Origin: Amycolatopsis sp. CA-230715 | GTDB taxonomy: Bacteria > Actinomycetota > Actinomycetes > Mycobacteriales > Pseudonocardiaceae | Assembly (NCBI RefSeq): GCF_018736145.1 | Contig: NZ_CP059997.1 | Span: forward strand, 3,099,501 to 3,163,500 | DNA length: 64,000 bases | Direction of reading: 5' to 3' | Shown here: positions 8,717-16,755 of the stretch, piece after piece | Numbering within the stretch: the stretch's first letter is position 1 | Layout: each line of letters opens with the position of its first letter | Notes under the pieces: model-generated | Told to the model about the DNA's origin: nothing | Database searches by the model: none | What the model saw: only the letters and a program-made list of their open reading frames with translations | Program-made: the position numbers and the translations under genes

Positions 8717-10254
8717 GCGCCTTCCTCCGCCCCGGTCATCGCGGACCCCAGTTCCTGCGGGGTGACGGTCGCGGGATCGGCCTCGCTGACGAGCCTGCCC
8801 CGCAGCATCACCCTGATCGTGTCGGACAGCCCGATCAGCTCGTCGAGGTCCGCGGAAATCAGCAGCACCGCGAGCCCCGCCGCGCGTGCCTGGCGGATCT
8901 GCTCCCAGATCAGCGCCTGCGCGCCGACATCGACGCCGCGCGTGGGGTGCGAAGCGATGAGCAGCACCGGGTCGCCCGAAAGTTCCCTGCCCACCACGAG
9001 TTTCTGCTGGTTCCCGCCGGACAGCGCGGCCGCGGGCACGTCGATGCCCGGCGTCCGCACGTCGTACTCGGCGACGATCCGCTCGGTGTCCTTGCGGGCG
9101 CCCGCGATGTCGAGCAACTGTCCTTTCGCGACCGGAGGCCGCGTCTGGTACCCGAGTATCCGGTTCGTCCACAGTGGCTGCGTCAGCAGAAGGCCATGGC
9201 GCGTACGGTCTTCCGGCACGTACCCGATCCCGGCCTCGCGGCGCGCGAGCGTGCCCAGCTTGGTCAGATCGCGCGCGGTGCCGTCGGCGTCGACGAGTTC
9301 GAGGTGCCCGCTCGCCGCCTTCCGCATGCCCATGATGGTCTCGACCAATTCGGTCTGCCCGTTGCCTTCGACCCCGGCGATGCCGAGCACTTCGCCAGCC
9401 CGCACCTCGAACGAGATGTGGTCGAGCACGGCGCGGTCGCTGCCCTCGGCGTCGAGCCGCAATTCCTTGACGCGCAAGACATCGCGCGTGGTCACCGTCG
9501 ACTCGCGGGTCTCGGGGCTGGGAAGTTCGCTGCCCACCATCATTTCGGCGAGTTCGTGCGAGCTGATCTTCTTCGGGTCCGCGGTGCCGACCGTGGTGCC
9601 GCGCCTGATCACCGTCACGGTGTCGGCGATCGCGCGCACCTCGTCGAGCTTGTGCGAGATGAAGATGAAGGTGAAACCCTGCTCCTGCATCGATCGCACG
9701 GTCGCGAACAGCGCGTCGACCTCCTGCGGCACCAGCACCGCGGTCGGCTCGTCGAGGATCACGATCCGGGCGCCGCGGTAGAGCACCTTGATGATCTCGA
9801 CGCGCTGGCGGTCGGCGACGCCGAGGCGTTCCAGCAGGACGTCGGGACGCGCCCGCAGCCCGGTCTGCTTCGCCAGCTCGGCGAGCCGCTCGCGCGCCTT
9901 GCGGCCGATGCCGTGCAGGCGCTCGGCGCCGAGCAGCACGTTCTCCTGCACGGTCAGGTTGTCGGCGAGCATGAAGTGCTGGTGCACCATGCCGATCCCG
10001 GCCCTGATCGCGTCCTGCGGGTTGCGCAGGCGCACCGTCTCGCCGTTGACGGCGATGCTGCCCTCGTCGGGCTGCTGCATGCCGTAGAGGATCTTCATCA
10101 GCGTGGACTTGCCCGCGCCGTTCTCCCCGCAGACCGCGTGCACTTCGCCTGCCCGCACGGTGAGGTTGACGTCGGAATTGGCCACCACGCCGGGAAATCG
10201 CTTGGTGATCCCGGACAGTGCTACGACCGGTTCACCGCGCTCGGGATTGCTCAT
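8713..10254 (-). CDS. Nucleoside ABC transporter ATPase (double-domain)
   Basis: A 513-aa protein with two fused nucleotide-binding domains, as in the RbsA/MglA/NupO group. Domain 1 has an intact Walker A (GENGAGKST) and Walker B (IVILDEPTA), but its signature loop is the degenerate LGVADRQRVEI. Domain 2 has a degenerate P-loop (GVEGNGQTE), a canonical signature LSGGNQQK and Walker B LLIASHP. This asymmetry is normal in the family. ATG 10254 starts the conserved part; an in-frame ATG at 10317 would extend into the upstream hairpin and is less likely. Confidence 0.94.
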   Translation of the reverse strand: MSNPERGEPVVALSGITKRFPGVVANSDVNLTVRAGEVHAVCGENGAGKSTLMKILYGMQQPDEGSIAVNGETVRLRNPQDAIRAGIGMVHQHFMLADNLTVQENVLLGAERLHGIGRKARERLAELAKQTGLRARPDVLLERLGVADRQRVEIIKVLYRGARIVILDEPTAVLVPQEVDALFATVRSMQEQGFTFIFISHKLDEVRAIADTVTVIRRGTTVGTADPKKISSHELAEMMVGSELPSPETRESTVTTRDVLRVKELRLDAEGSDRAVLDHISFEVRAGEVLGIAGVEGNGQTELVETIMGMRKAASGHLELVDADGTARDLTKLGTLARREAGIGYVPEDRTRHGLLLTQPLWTNRILGYQTRPPVAKGQLLDIAGARKDTERIVAEYDVRTPGIDVPAAALSGGNQQKLVVGRELSGDPVLLIASHPTRGVDVGAQALIWEQIRQARAAGLAVLLISADLDELIGLSDTIRVMLRGRLVSEADPATVTPQELGSAMTGAEEGA

Positions 10255-10282
10255 CGCAGTGAGATCTCCAAAATCACGCGAT

Positions 10283-10315
10283 GGGGCCCGGGAAGGTGTC
10301 GCCCTCCCGAGCCCC
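10283..10315 (-). terminator. Intra-operon hairpin between bmp and the ABC ATPase gene
   Basis: Read on the reverse strand, GGGGCTCGGGAGGG pairs with CCTTCCCGGGCCCC around a short GACA-type loop. There is no U-tract. It lies 28 bp after the Bmp stop and 29 bp before the ATPase start. Such a hairpin probably acts as an attenuator or 3'-end stabiliser that lets the binding protein be made in excess of the membrane complex. Confidence 0.65.
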
Positions 10316-10342
10316 ACGCCGTGAGCAGAATTGCGGAACGGG

Positions 10343-11485
10343 TTACGGCTTGTCCGGGACCTGGATCTGTCCCGCCACGATCGCGTTCTTGTACGCGTCG
10401 AGCTTGTCCTTGATGTCGTCGACCTTGCCGCCCGAAGTCGAGTAGCCGACCCCGTCGACCTTCAGGTCGAAGCGCTTCGGCAGTGTCGACAGGTCGTTCT
10501 TCGCGACGGCCTGGATGTAGTCGAACACCGCCACGTCGACGCGCTTGATCATCGACGTCATGATGACGTCCTTGACCGTCTCGACCGTCTTCTGGTTGTA
10601 CTGGTCGGAGTCGACGCCGATGGCCAGCGCGTTGCCGGCCTTGGCCGCCTCGAACACGCCCTTACCGGAGGCGCCCGCCGCGTGGTAGATCACGTCGGCG
10701 CCCTTGTCGATCTGCGACTTCGCCTTGACGTTGCCCTTCTCCGGCGCGTTGAAACCGGAGATGTCGCCAGCCGGGGTGAGGTAGTCGTCCTCGACCTTGA
10801 CCTTGTTCGACGCGGCCTTCGCGCCCGCGAGGTACCCGGCCTCGAACTTCTGGATCAGCGGGGTGTTGACGCCGCCGACGAACCCGACGTGGCACGACTT
10901 GCTCTTGTAGACCGCCGCGACACCGGCGAGGAAGGAGCCCTGCTCCTCGGCGAACACCAGCGGGGTCACGTTCGGCGCCTTGACCGAGTCGTCGTCGATG
11001 ATCGCGAACTTGGTGTTCGGGAACTTCGGCGCGACGGCCTGCACGGACTTGGCGTAGGCGAACCCGACCGCGACGATCGGGTTGAAGCCCTGGCTCGCGA
11101 GCTGGTTCAGGCGCTGCTGCTTGGCGTCCTCGGACTCGCTCGCGGTCGCCGTGCTCTCGCTGACGTCCTTGACACCCATCTCCTGCTTGGCCTTGTCGGC
11201 ACCCGCGGCGGCGGCGTCGTTGAACGAGGCGTCACCGCGGCCGCCGACGTCGAACGCCAGCCCGACCTTCAGCGCGCTGGCGTCGACCTTGGCGCCCGCG
11301 GACGAGCTGGACGCGGCCGCGGGCGGTGCCGACGGCGGCTGTGCCGTGACGCAGCTGCCCTGCTGACCGCCGGAGGCGTTGTTGGTGTCGCCGCTGCCGC
11401 CCTTGGAGTCCTTCGCGCAACCGGCCAGTGCCAGCGCCCCCGCCATGACGACCGCAGTCAGCGCTGTTCCACGCGTGCGATGCAA
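10343..11485 (-). CDS. BMP-family nucleoside-binding lipoprotein
   Basis: A 380-aa exported solute-binding lipoprotein. It starts at TTG 11485, after GGAGGGAGAGG; the longer frame upstream lacks a signal peptide. The lipobox ALAGC places the lipidated Cys at residue 23, followed by a Ser/Gly/Ala-rich linker. The mature domain has the Bmp/PnrA core: VGLAFDVGGRGDASFNDAA, NPIVAVGFAYA, FVGGVNTPLIQKFEAGY and IYHAAGASGKGVFEA. It captures nucleosides outside the membrane for the ABC transporter downstream. Promoter elements should lie in 11486-11640. Confidence 0.93.
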   Translation of the reverse strand: MHRTRGTALTAVVMAGALALAGCAKDSKGGSGDTNNASGGQQGSCVTAQPPSAPPAAASSSSAGAKVDASALKVGLAFDVGGRGDASFNDAAAAGADKAKQEMGVKDVSESTATASESEDAKQQRLNQLASQGFNPIVAVGFAYAKSVQAVAPKFPNTKFAIIDDDSVKAPNVTPLVFAEEQGSFLAGVAAVYKSKSCHVGFVGGVNTPLIQKFEAGYLAGAKAASNKVKVEDDYLTPAGDISGFNAPEKGNVKAKSQIDKGADVIYHAAGASGKGVFEAAKAGNALAIGVDSDQYNQKTVETVKDVIMTSMIKRVDVAVFDYIQAVAKNDLSTLPKRFDLKVDGVGYSTSGGKVDDIKDKLDAYKNAIVAGQIQVPDKP

Positions 11486-11686
11486 GGTGCCTCTCCCTCC
11501 CCGCTGTCGCAGCGGACGAATCGGATCGGTCCGGCCCCAGTGCCGGACTCGACTGGCGAACCGTACCCGTCCGCCACGAAACCGCCATACACAAGGCACC
11601 GCACGTAACCTAAATGTTTGCTCATAGTGCGCGACCGGAGTCGACTGGATACACAGCGTGCGGGAAACCACGTTCGGTGACCAAGA
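11486..11686 (-). promoter_or_regulatory. Upstream region of the nucleoside operon
   Basis: This 200-bp non-coding stretch precedes the bmp gene. An AT-richer patch around 11600-11630 (reverse strand: GAGCAAACATTTAGGTTACG) is the most promoter-like part. I see no convincing operator palindrome or riboswitch fold. The position is the main evidence. Confidence 0.4.
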
Positions 11687-11735
11687 AGAAAGGCCCGATT
11701 CCGGTACTTTCACCGGATCGGGCCTTTCTTTTGCC
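11687..11735. terminator. Strong bidirectional terminator
   Basis: AGAAAGGCCCGATTCCGGT (11687-11705) pairs with ACCGGATCGGGCCTTTCT (to 11729) around an ACTTTC loop, with one bulged base, followed by TTTGCC. A-rich and T-rich flanks are present on both sides, so it can work in both directions. No gene or tRNA directly precedes it on the plus strand. It may insulate the nucleoside operon promoter from readthrough. Confidence 0.85.
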
Positions 11736-12296
11736 AGGCACCCCCTACTCGACCCCTCATCTTCATCGCGCTTCGCCTATCGCGAGGTGGCCCTCGCTCG
11801 CCTGCTTCGCTCGCTGCGCGCCTTCTTCGGGGAAGGGCGCCGGGGCGGCGGGCTCTCGTGGCGGGCTGCCCTGGCGCCTGTCCCCGAAGGTGGCCTTCGG
11901 GGCGGTAGACGCCGCGAATTCGGCCCTCGCACCGCACTCCGGCCACCCGAACAGCAGGCCGTCGCGTGCCCCTGAAGGTGGCTTTCAGGGCATCCAGCGC
12001 CCCGAAGGTCACTTTCGGGGCACCGGCAACCGGGCCGCACCGCCACGAGAGTGAGGAAAGTGGCGGTGCGGCCCGAACGTCACCTTCGGGGCGTGCGCGG
12101 CACCGCCCGCACGGGAGCGAGGGCCGAGAAAGTGGCGCCAGGGTCCCCGAAGGTGGCCTTCGGGGACCAACGGCGGAACCTCCGCCGCCGATCACCGCGC
12201 CGCGCACCCGACATCACCGTGACATTCGGGGTGCTCAGTTCCCTGAAAGGTCACCTTCGGGGACAAGCGCTAGAAGCGTGGTCCGGGGCGGGATCC
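11736..12296. repeat. Gap holding a cluster of CCCCGAAGGTGACCTTCGGGG palindromes
   Basis: No credible gene is present. At least six palindromes of one family occur here: 11881-11903, 11968-11991, 11999-12021, 12071-12092, 12143-12167 and 12241-12263. Arms are GCCCC(G/T)GAA and TTC(G/A)GGGC; the centre alternates between GGTGGCC and GGTCACC types. The block 11881-11949 is copied at 32812-32880 with 5 mismatches in 69 bp. The cluster lies downstream of the GH97 gene and may terminate its transcripts. Apparent open frames through the area are GC-bias artefacts. Confidence 0.8.
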
Positions 12297-14165
12297 TCAG
12301 CCGCAGGAAGTCGCACCCGGCGGAGCTGGGCAGAGGCGCGCGGCGAACCCGCCGTTCCGCGCCACCGGCACCGCCAGCGCCCCGCCGGGGTCCACCCGCT
12401 GAGTGGTCCGGACCAGCTGCCCGTCGGCTCCGTCGCCGTAGACCTCGGCGAGCCAGCCACCCGGTGGCAGGAACCCGAGCCCGGCCGACACCCTCGACAG
12501 ATCCCCGCCCGCGAGCGCCCCGAGGTACCAGTCCGCGCCGGAGCGCCTGGCCAGCACGGCGAGCTTGCCGGGGTCACCGGTCACCAGTTTCGTGTCGTCC
12601 CACACCGTCGGCACCTGCCGCAGGAACCGCTCGGCCACCGGGTGCTTCGCGTAGCTCTCCGGGCTGTCCGCGAAGTGCTGCACCCCCGATTCGAACACCA
12701 CCGACAGCGCCAGCTCGCCGCCGTCGCTGGTGGGCCGGACCGCGCTGAACGTCTCCGGGGTGAAGTCCATCGAGCCGGTGAGGTTCCGGGTGAACGGCAA
12801 GGTCAGGTAGTGCTCGACCGGGTAGGGTTCCTTGCCCGGCTTCGGTTTGATGCCTTCGGCGCCCTTCACCGCCTCCACCGACATCACCTGCGGCCAGGTC
12901 CGCTGCAGCCCGCGCGGGATCGGCGCGCCGTGGAAGTTCAGCATCAGGTGGTACTTCGCCGAAGCCGCGAGCACGGCGTCGTACCAGCGCATGCGGTCCT
13001 GGCCGTCGGACTCGATGAAGTCGATCTTGAGCCCGACCGCGCCCCAGTCGCGGTACTGCTTGAACAGCCGCTCGCGCTCGCTGTCGGTGTCGATGGTCTG
13101 CCAGCGCACCCACAGCCAGATCCCGACGTGCCGCTCGCTGGCGTACTTCACCAGTTCCGGGATCCACGAGGCGTCCCAGCCGGAGTCGACGAGGTTGTAG
13201 GCCCAGCCCTGCTTCGCCGCGTAGTCGACGTACTTCTTCTGCAGCGCGAGATCGCCGGTGCCCTGCGCCCACCACGACCACGCCCCGACGCCCGGCTTGA
13301 TCCACGACGTGTCCGCGACCTTCGACGGGCTGGCGAGATCGGTCACCAGGTCGCTTCCGGTGACCGTGGCCAGATCGCCGACGATCATCGCCCGCCACGG
13401 CGTGGTGAGCGGGCCCTTCGCGGTTTCCGTCGGATCGGGGAGCACCAGCCCGAGGTGCCGCGACGACGGGTCGAGCGCGAGCCGGGATCCGCCGTAGTTC
13501 CCGTTCACGTCGGATTCCAGCACGGACAACCAGGTGTCGCCGACGTGGAACAGCGCCGGGTACCCGTATTCGACCGGGTCCTGCGCCGAGAGCGGCTTGT
13601 GCGCGTGGATGCTCTCGTAGTCGCTGCGGCCGTTGTCGTAGGGCAGCAGGAACGAGTCCGCGCTCGGCGGCACCGCGAACTCGGACGCCTCCCGCACCAC
13701 GGTCACGTAGCTCGGTCCGGTGAAGACGTACCGGTAGGCGACCCCGTCCGCGGACACCCGCACGACGACGTCCATCGGCTGCCCGCCCGCGCCACGCAGG
13801 TGCAGCGTCGTCTCGGCCGCGTCGACCTCGTGGTGCCTGCGCTTACCCGTCGTCGTCTCGTACGACTCCTGGACCCGCCGCGACGTTATGCCCGCTAACT
13901 GCAGGTGGGCGGTGAAGTCGCCGTGGGCGGTCACGGCGCCCAGGGCGGACGGTTCGAGCACCGTGGTGCCGCCCCGCCGGACGGACAGGGTGAGCCTGCC
14001 GTCGGTCGAAAGCGCCACGTCGGCCTGCGGGGTCGCGCCCGCCTTCGCGGTGACGCCCGGCGGGCTCAGCGTCCAGTGCCGCGCTGGCGCCGCCGTCCCC
14101 GCGGGGACCCCGATCAGCATCGCGGCGGCGAGCCCGATGCCCCCGGCCATGACACGTCTGTTCAC
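12297..14165 (-). CDS. Secreted GH97 family glycosidase
   Basis: A 622-aa exported glycoside hydrolase. GTG 14165 follows AAGGGAA and opens a signal peptide (NRRVMAGGIGLAAAMLIGVP, then AGTAAPA). The N-terminal beta-sandwich, a (beta/alpha)8 barrel (ISSLV-type motif here as AYNLVDSGWDASW, then GIWLWVRW and GLKIDFIESDGQDRM) and a C-terminal all-beta domain match GH97. The Asp in KIDF and Glu in MSVEAVKGAEG sit where retaining GH97 alpha-galactosidases have nucleophile and acid/base, whereas inverting SusB-type enzymes lack that Asp. It is 31 bp after the GH27 alpha-galactosidase gene, so the pair probably cleaves alpha-galactosides outside the cell. Confidence 0.88.
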   Translation of the reverse strand: MNRRVMAGGIGLAAAMLIGVPAGTAAPARHWTLSPPGVTAKAGATPQADVALSTDGRLTLSVRRGGTTVLEPSALGAVTAHGDFTAHLQLAGITSRRVQESYETTTGKRRHHEVDAAETTLHLRGAGGQPMDVVVRVSADGVAYRYVFTGPSYVTVVREASEFAVPPSADSFLLPYDNGRSDYESIHAHKPLSAQDPVEYGYPALFHVGDTWLSVLESDVNGNYGGSRLALDPSSRHLGLVLPDPTETAKGPLTTPWRAMIVGDLATVTGSDLVTDLASPSKVADTSWIKPGVGAWSWWAQGTGDLALQKKYVDYAAKQGWAYNLVDSGWDASWIPELVKYASERHVGIWLWVRWQTIDTDSERERLFKQYRDWGAVGLKIDFIESDGQDRMRWYDAVLAASAKYHLMLNFHGAPIPRGLQRTWPQVMSVEAVKGAEGIKPKPGKEPYPVEHYLTLPFTRNLTGSMDFTPETFSAVRPTSDGGELALSVVFESGVQHFADSPESYAKHPVAERFLRQVPTVWDDTKLVTGDPGKLAVLARRSGADWYLGALAGGDLSRVSAGLGFLPPGGWLAEVYGDGADGQLVRTTQRVDPGGALAVPVARNGGFAARLCPAPPGATSCG

Positions 14166-14196
14166 GAGTGTTCCCTTCTGCTGGGTCTTCGGGCCC

Positions 14197-15384
14197 TCAG
14201 CCGTCGGCGTGCACGCGGTAGAGCACGTGCCCGTGCGGCGGGACCACGGCCGAGATCGGCCCGGTGGTCCGCGAATCCTGGTGCTGCCACACATCGCGCA
14301 GCCGGTAGCCCGCGGCGCGCGGGAGCCCGATCGCTTCGGCACTCGTACTGATGCGCGCCTTCGCCCCGCCCTCGTTGAACAGCGCGACCGCGACTTCGCC
14401 GTTGGCTAGGGGTTTCGCGAACACCCACCGTCCGTCCGCTTTGGACAGCACCTTCGCCTGCACGCCCTTGGCGTCCTGGTCGATCGCGATCACTTCGCGG
14501 TTGCGCAGGATGTCGAGGTGCTCCGGCGAAATCTTCCGCAGGTCCGCGCCGATCAGCAGCGGGGCGGCCATCATCGCCCACAACCCGAAGTGCGTGCGGT
14601 ATTCGGTGCTCGTCATACCGCCGTTGCCGACCTCGAGCATGTCGGGATCGTTCCAGTGCCCCGGCCCCGCGTAGGCGTCGAGCGGCGCGTTCTTCTTGAC
14701 GATGTCGAGCAGCTTCGCCCAGTTGTCCTTGATGTCACCGGTGGTGCGCCACAGGTGCCCCGTTCGCGCGCCCCATTCCCACGGTTTGTTCTGGCCCCAT
14801 TCGCAGATCGAGAACACGATCGGGCGAGAAGTCTTCTTCAGCGCGTCGCGCATCTTCTCGTAGCGTTCCCGTGCGGGGCGGCCCTGGTTGTTGCAGTTGT
14901 CGTACTTGAGATAATCGACACCCCAGTCCGCGAAGGTCTGTGCGTCGACGTCCTCGTGATCGAGCGCACCCGGCATGGTTTTCGCGCAGGTCACCGTGCC
15001 CGCGCTGGTGTAGATGCCGAACTTCAGCCCTTTCCCGTGCACGTAGTCGGCGAGCGCTTTGATCCCACCGGGAAAGCGTTTGCGGTTCGGCCGCAACCGC
15101 CCGTCGGGCCCGCGCTGCTGTTCCGCCCAGCAGTCGTCGACGTTCACCTGCGAATACCCGGCTTCCTTCAGCCCATCGCGCACGAAGAGGTCGGCGGTGT
15201 CGCGGATGATCCGTTCGTCGACCGCGCACCCGGTGGTGTTCCAGTTGTTGAAGCCCATCGGCGGAGTCAGCGCCAGCCCGTCCGGCAGCGCGTTCGCGGC
15301 CGGGGTGGCGGCGGTCACCAGGGCGAACGCCGCGGCGAACACCACGGATCGGCTGAACTTCCGGCGGGCGCGGACATCGTTCAT
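14197..15384 (-). CDS. Secreted GH27 alpha-galactosidase
   Basis: A 395-aa exported alpha-galactosidase. The signal peptide is RRKFSRSVVFAAAFALVTAA followed by TPAANA. The mature enzyme opens with the GH27 motif LTPPMGFNNWNTTGC and has NVDDCW, the nucleophile Asp in DYLKYDNCNN and the acid/base Asp in GHWNDPDMLEVG. A short C-terminal beta domain ends in HVLYRVHADG. ATG 15384 is preceded by AGAGGAC; the longer open frame has no family homology. It hydrolyses terminal alpha-1,6-galactose and is the first gene of a two-gene operon with the GH97 enzyme. Confidence 0.93.
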   Translation of the reverse strand: MNDVRARRKFSRSVVFAAAFALVTAATPAANALPDGLALTPPMGFNNWNTTGCAVDERIIRDTADLFVRDGLKEAGYSQVNVDDCWAEQQRGPDGRLRPNRKRFPGGIKALADYVHGKGLKFGIYTSAGTVTCAKTMPGALDHEDVDAQTFADWGVDYLKYDNCNNQGRPARERYEKMRDALKKTSRPIVFSICEWGQNKPWEWGARTGHLWRTTGDIKDNWAKLLDIVKKNAPLDAYAGPGHWNDPDMLEVGNGGMTSTEYRTHFGLWAMMAAPLLIGADLRKISPEHLDILRNREVIAIDQDAKGVQAKVLSKADGRWVFAKPLANGEVAVALFNEGGAKARISTSAEAIGLPRAAGYRLRDVWQHQDSRTTGPISAVVPPHGHVLYRVHADG

Positions 15385-15855
15385 CGCCTGCTGTCCTCTC
15401 TGCACCAGTGCGGCGGACGGACCTTGGCGGCGACGGACAGAACCCGACATTGATCGGATGTCTGCTCCAGGATAGAAGATATGATGTACCACCGACGCCG
15501 TCAAGAATCAGCCAGTGACAACAACCATTTGGCCGCCTGCGGTCACTTCACGCAGCCGCAGAGCTCACTCAGAGATCCGATGAACCATCGCGGCCTCGTG
15601 CGCGTCCGACGCACCGGTGTTCACCCTGCGCACGACGGCGTGTCTCGCTGATCACGCTGTGTCTCTCGGATCACACCAAGGCGCCCGACGTTGAGCCCGG
15701 TCCACGGGTCGGGTCTAGCATCCCTTTCATCCACGCTCGATGACCCTGAGCTCGGCACCGTCGCCGGGTATGTCCCGAGTGGACATACGCGCGGTGGGGC
15801 ACGGTTCGGTCACCCGGGCACACGTTCCAGCCATGACGTTGGAGGCCGTACACCG
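15385..15855. promoter_or_regulatory. Divergent promoter region of GH27-GH97 and sdhCDAB
   Basis: A 471-bp non-coding region. The AT-rich stretch near 15470-15530 is the probable promoter of the glycosidase pair. At 15640-15655 and 15659-15674 there is a direct repeat, GTGTCTC-N-C-N-GATCAC, with 19-bp phasing on the sdh side, about 180 bp before sdhC. A pair of direct repeats spaced near two helical turns suggests a transcription-factor site for the sdh operon. The rest shows nothing recognisable. Confidence 0.5.
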
Positions 15856-16299
15856 ATGTCCACCACGGCTAGCACCGCCGAGACCACCGCGGCGGGCGGC
15901 GATCGGGGTGCCTCGCGCAGGGCCGGGACCTTCTACCGGGGCGACCCCGGCATGTGGTCCTGGGTACTGCACCGCATCACCGGCGTGCTCACGTTCTTCT
16001 TCCTGTTCGTGCACGTCCTCGACACCGCACTGGTCAGGGTCTCGCCCAACACCTACAACGAGGTCATCGAGACCTACAAGACCCCGATCGTCAACCTCAT
16101 CGAGGTCGGCCTGGTCGGCGCGGTCCTGTTCCACGCGCTCAACGGCATCAGGGTGATGCTCGTGGACTTCTGGTCCAAGGGCCCGAAGTACCAGAAGCCG
16201 ATGCTGTGGACGATCGTCGTGCTGTGGGTCGCCGTCATGATTCCGGGTGCGATCGCCATGCTGTGGCGCACCGCAAGCGTGCTGTTCGGGGGTAACTGA
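15856..16299 (+). CDS. sdhC: Succinate dehydrogenase cytochrome b556 subunit
   Basis: A 147-aa membrane anchor of respiratory complex II. The soluble N-terminus is followed by the quinone/heme region (SWVLHRITGVLTFFFLFVHVLD) and three transmembrane helices; HRITGV and FHALNGIR are conserved in actinobacterial SdhC. ATG 15856 follows TTGGAGG at a 10-bp distance. It begins the sdhCDAB operon, with sdhD 2 bp downstream. It passes electrons from succinate oxidation to menaquinone. Confidence 0.95.
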   Translation: MSTTASTAETTAAGGDRGASRRAGTFYRGDPGMWSWVLHRITGVLTFFFLFVHVLDTALVRVSPNTYNEVIETYKTPIVNLIEVGLVGAVLFHALNGIRVMLVDFWSKGPKYQKPMLWTIVVLWVAVMIPGAIAMLWRTASVLFGGN

Positions 16300-16301
16300 C
16301 C

Positions 16302-16721
16302 ATGGCATCCGAGGTTCTCGCGCTCGACAAGCCCCGCTCCCCCCGCCGCCCCGCGGCGCGGCGCAGCAACTTCGAGCTCTACAGCTGGCTGTTCATGCGG
16401 CTTTCGGGGATGGCGCTGGTCATCCTCGTGCTCGGCCACCTGCTGATCATGAACATCCTCGACGGCGGCGTGCACCGCATCAACTGGGGTTTCGTCGCGG
16501 GCCGCTGGGCTTCGCCGTTCTGGCAGTTCTGGGACCTGGCGATGCTGTGGCTCGCGCAGCTCCACGGCGGCAACGGCGTCCGCACGATCATCGACGACTA
16601 CGCCCGCAAGGACACCACGCGGTTCTGGCTGAAGATCCTGCTCTACATCTCGATGGCGCTCATCCTCGCCGTCGGCACGATGGTGATCTTCACCTTCGAC
16701 CCGTCGATGCCTGCCGACTGA
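16302..16721 (+). CDS. sdhD: Succinate dehydrogenase hydrophobic membrane anchor subunit
   Basis: A 139-aa anchor with a basic cytosolic N-terminus (PRSPRRPAARR), three transmembrane helices and the conserved SWLFMRLSGMALVILVLGHL segment. The His in LGHLLIMN is a likely heme ligand, and LHGGNGVRTIIDDYARK is the loop typical of actinobacterial SdhD. It starts 2 bp after sdhC. With SdhC it anchors the flavoprotein and iron-sulfur subunits to the inner face of the membrane. Confidence 0.95.
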   Translation: MASEVLALDKPRSPRRPAARRSNFELYSWLFMRLSGMALVILVLGHLLIMNILDGGVHRINWGFVAGRWASPFWQFWDLAMLWLAQLHGGNGVRTIIDDYARKDTTRFWLKILLYISMALILAVGTMVIFTFDPSMPAD

Positions 16722-16755
16722 CCTTCCCACCACCCACGCTGCGGGAGACCTAGCA

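Noticed and set aside
11600..11690. tRNA or small RNA gene before the strong terminator at 11687
   Set aside because: No cloverleaf, T-loop consensus or conserved RNA fold could be found in the 90 bp before the hairpin.
12051..13898. Long plus-strand open frame opposite the GH97 gene
   Set aside because: The translation is low-complexity Arg/Pro/His sequence without any domain, while the reverse strand encodes a complete GH97 enzyme with signal peptide.
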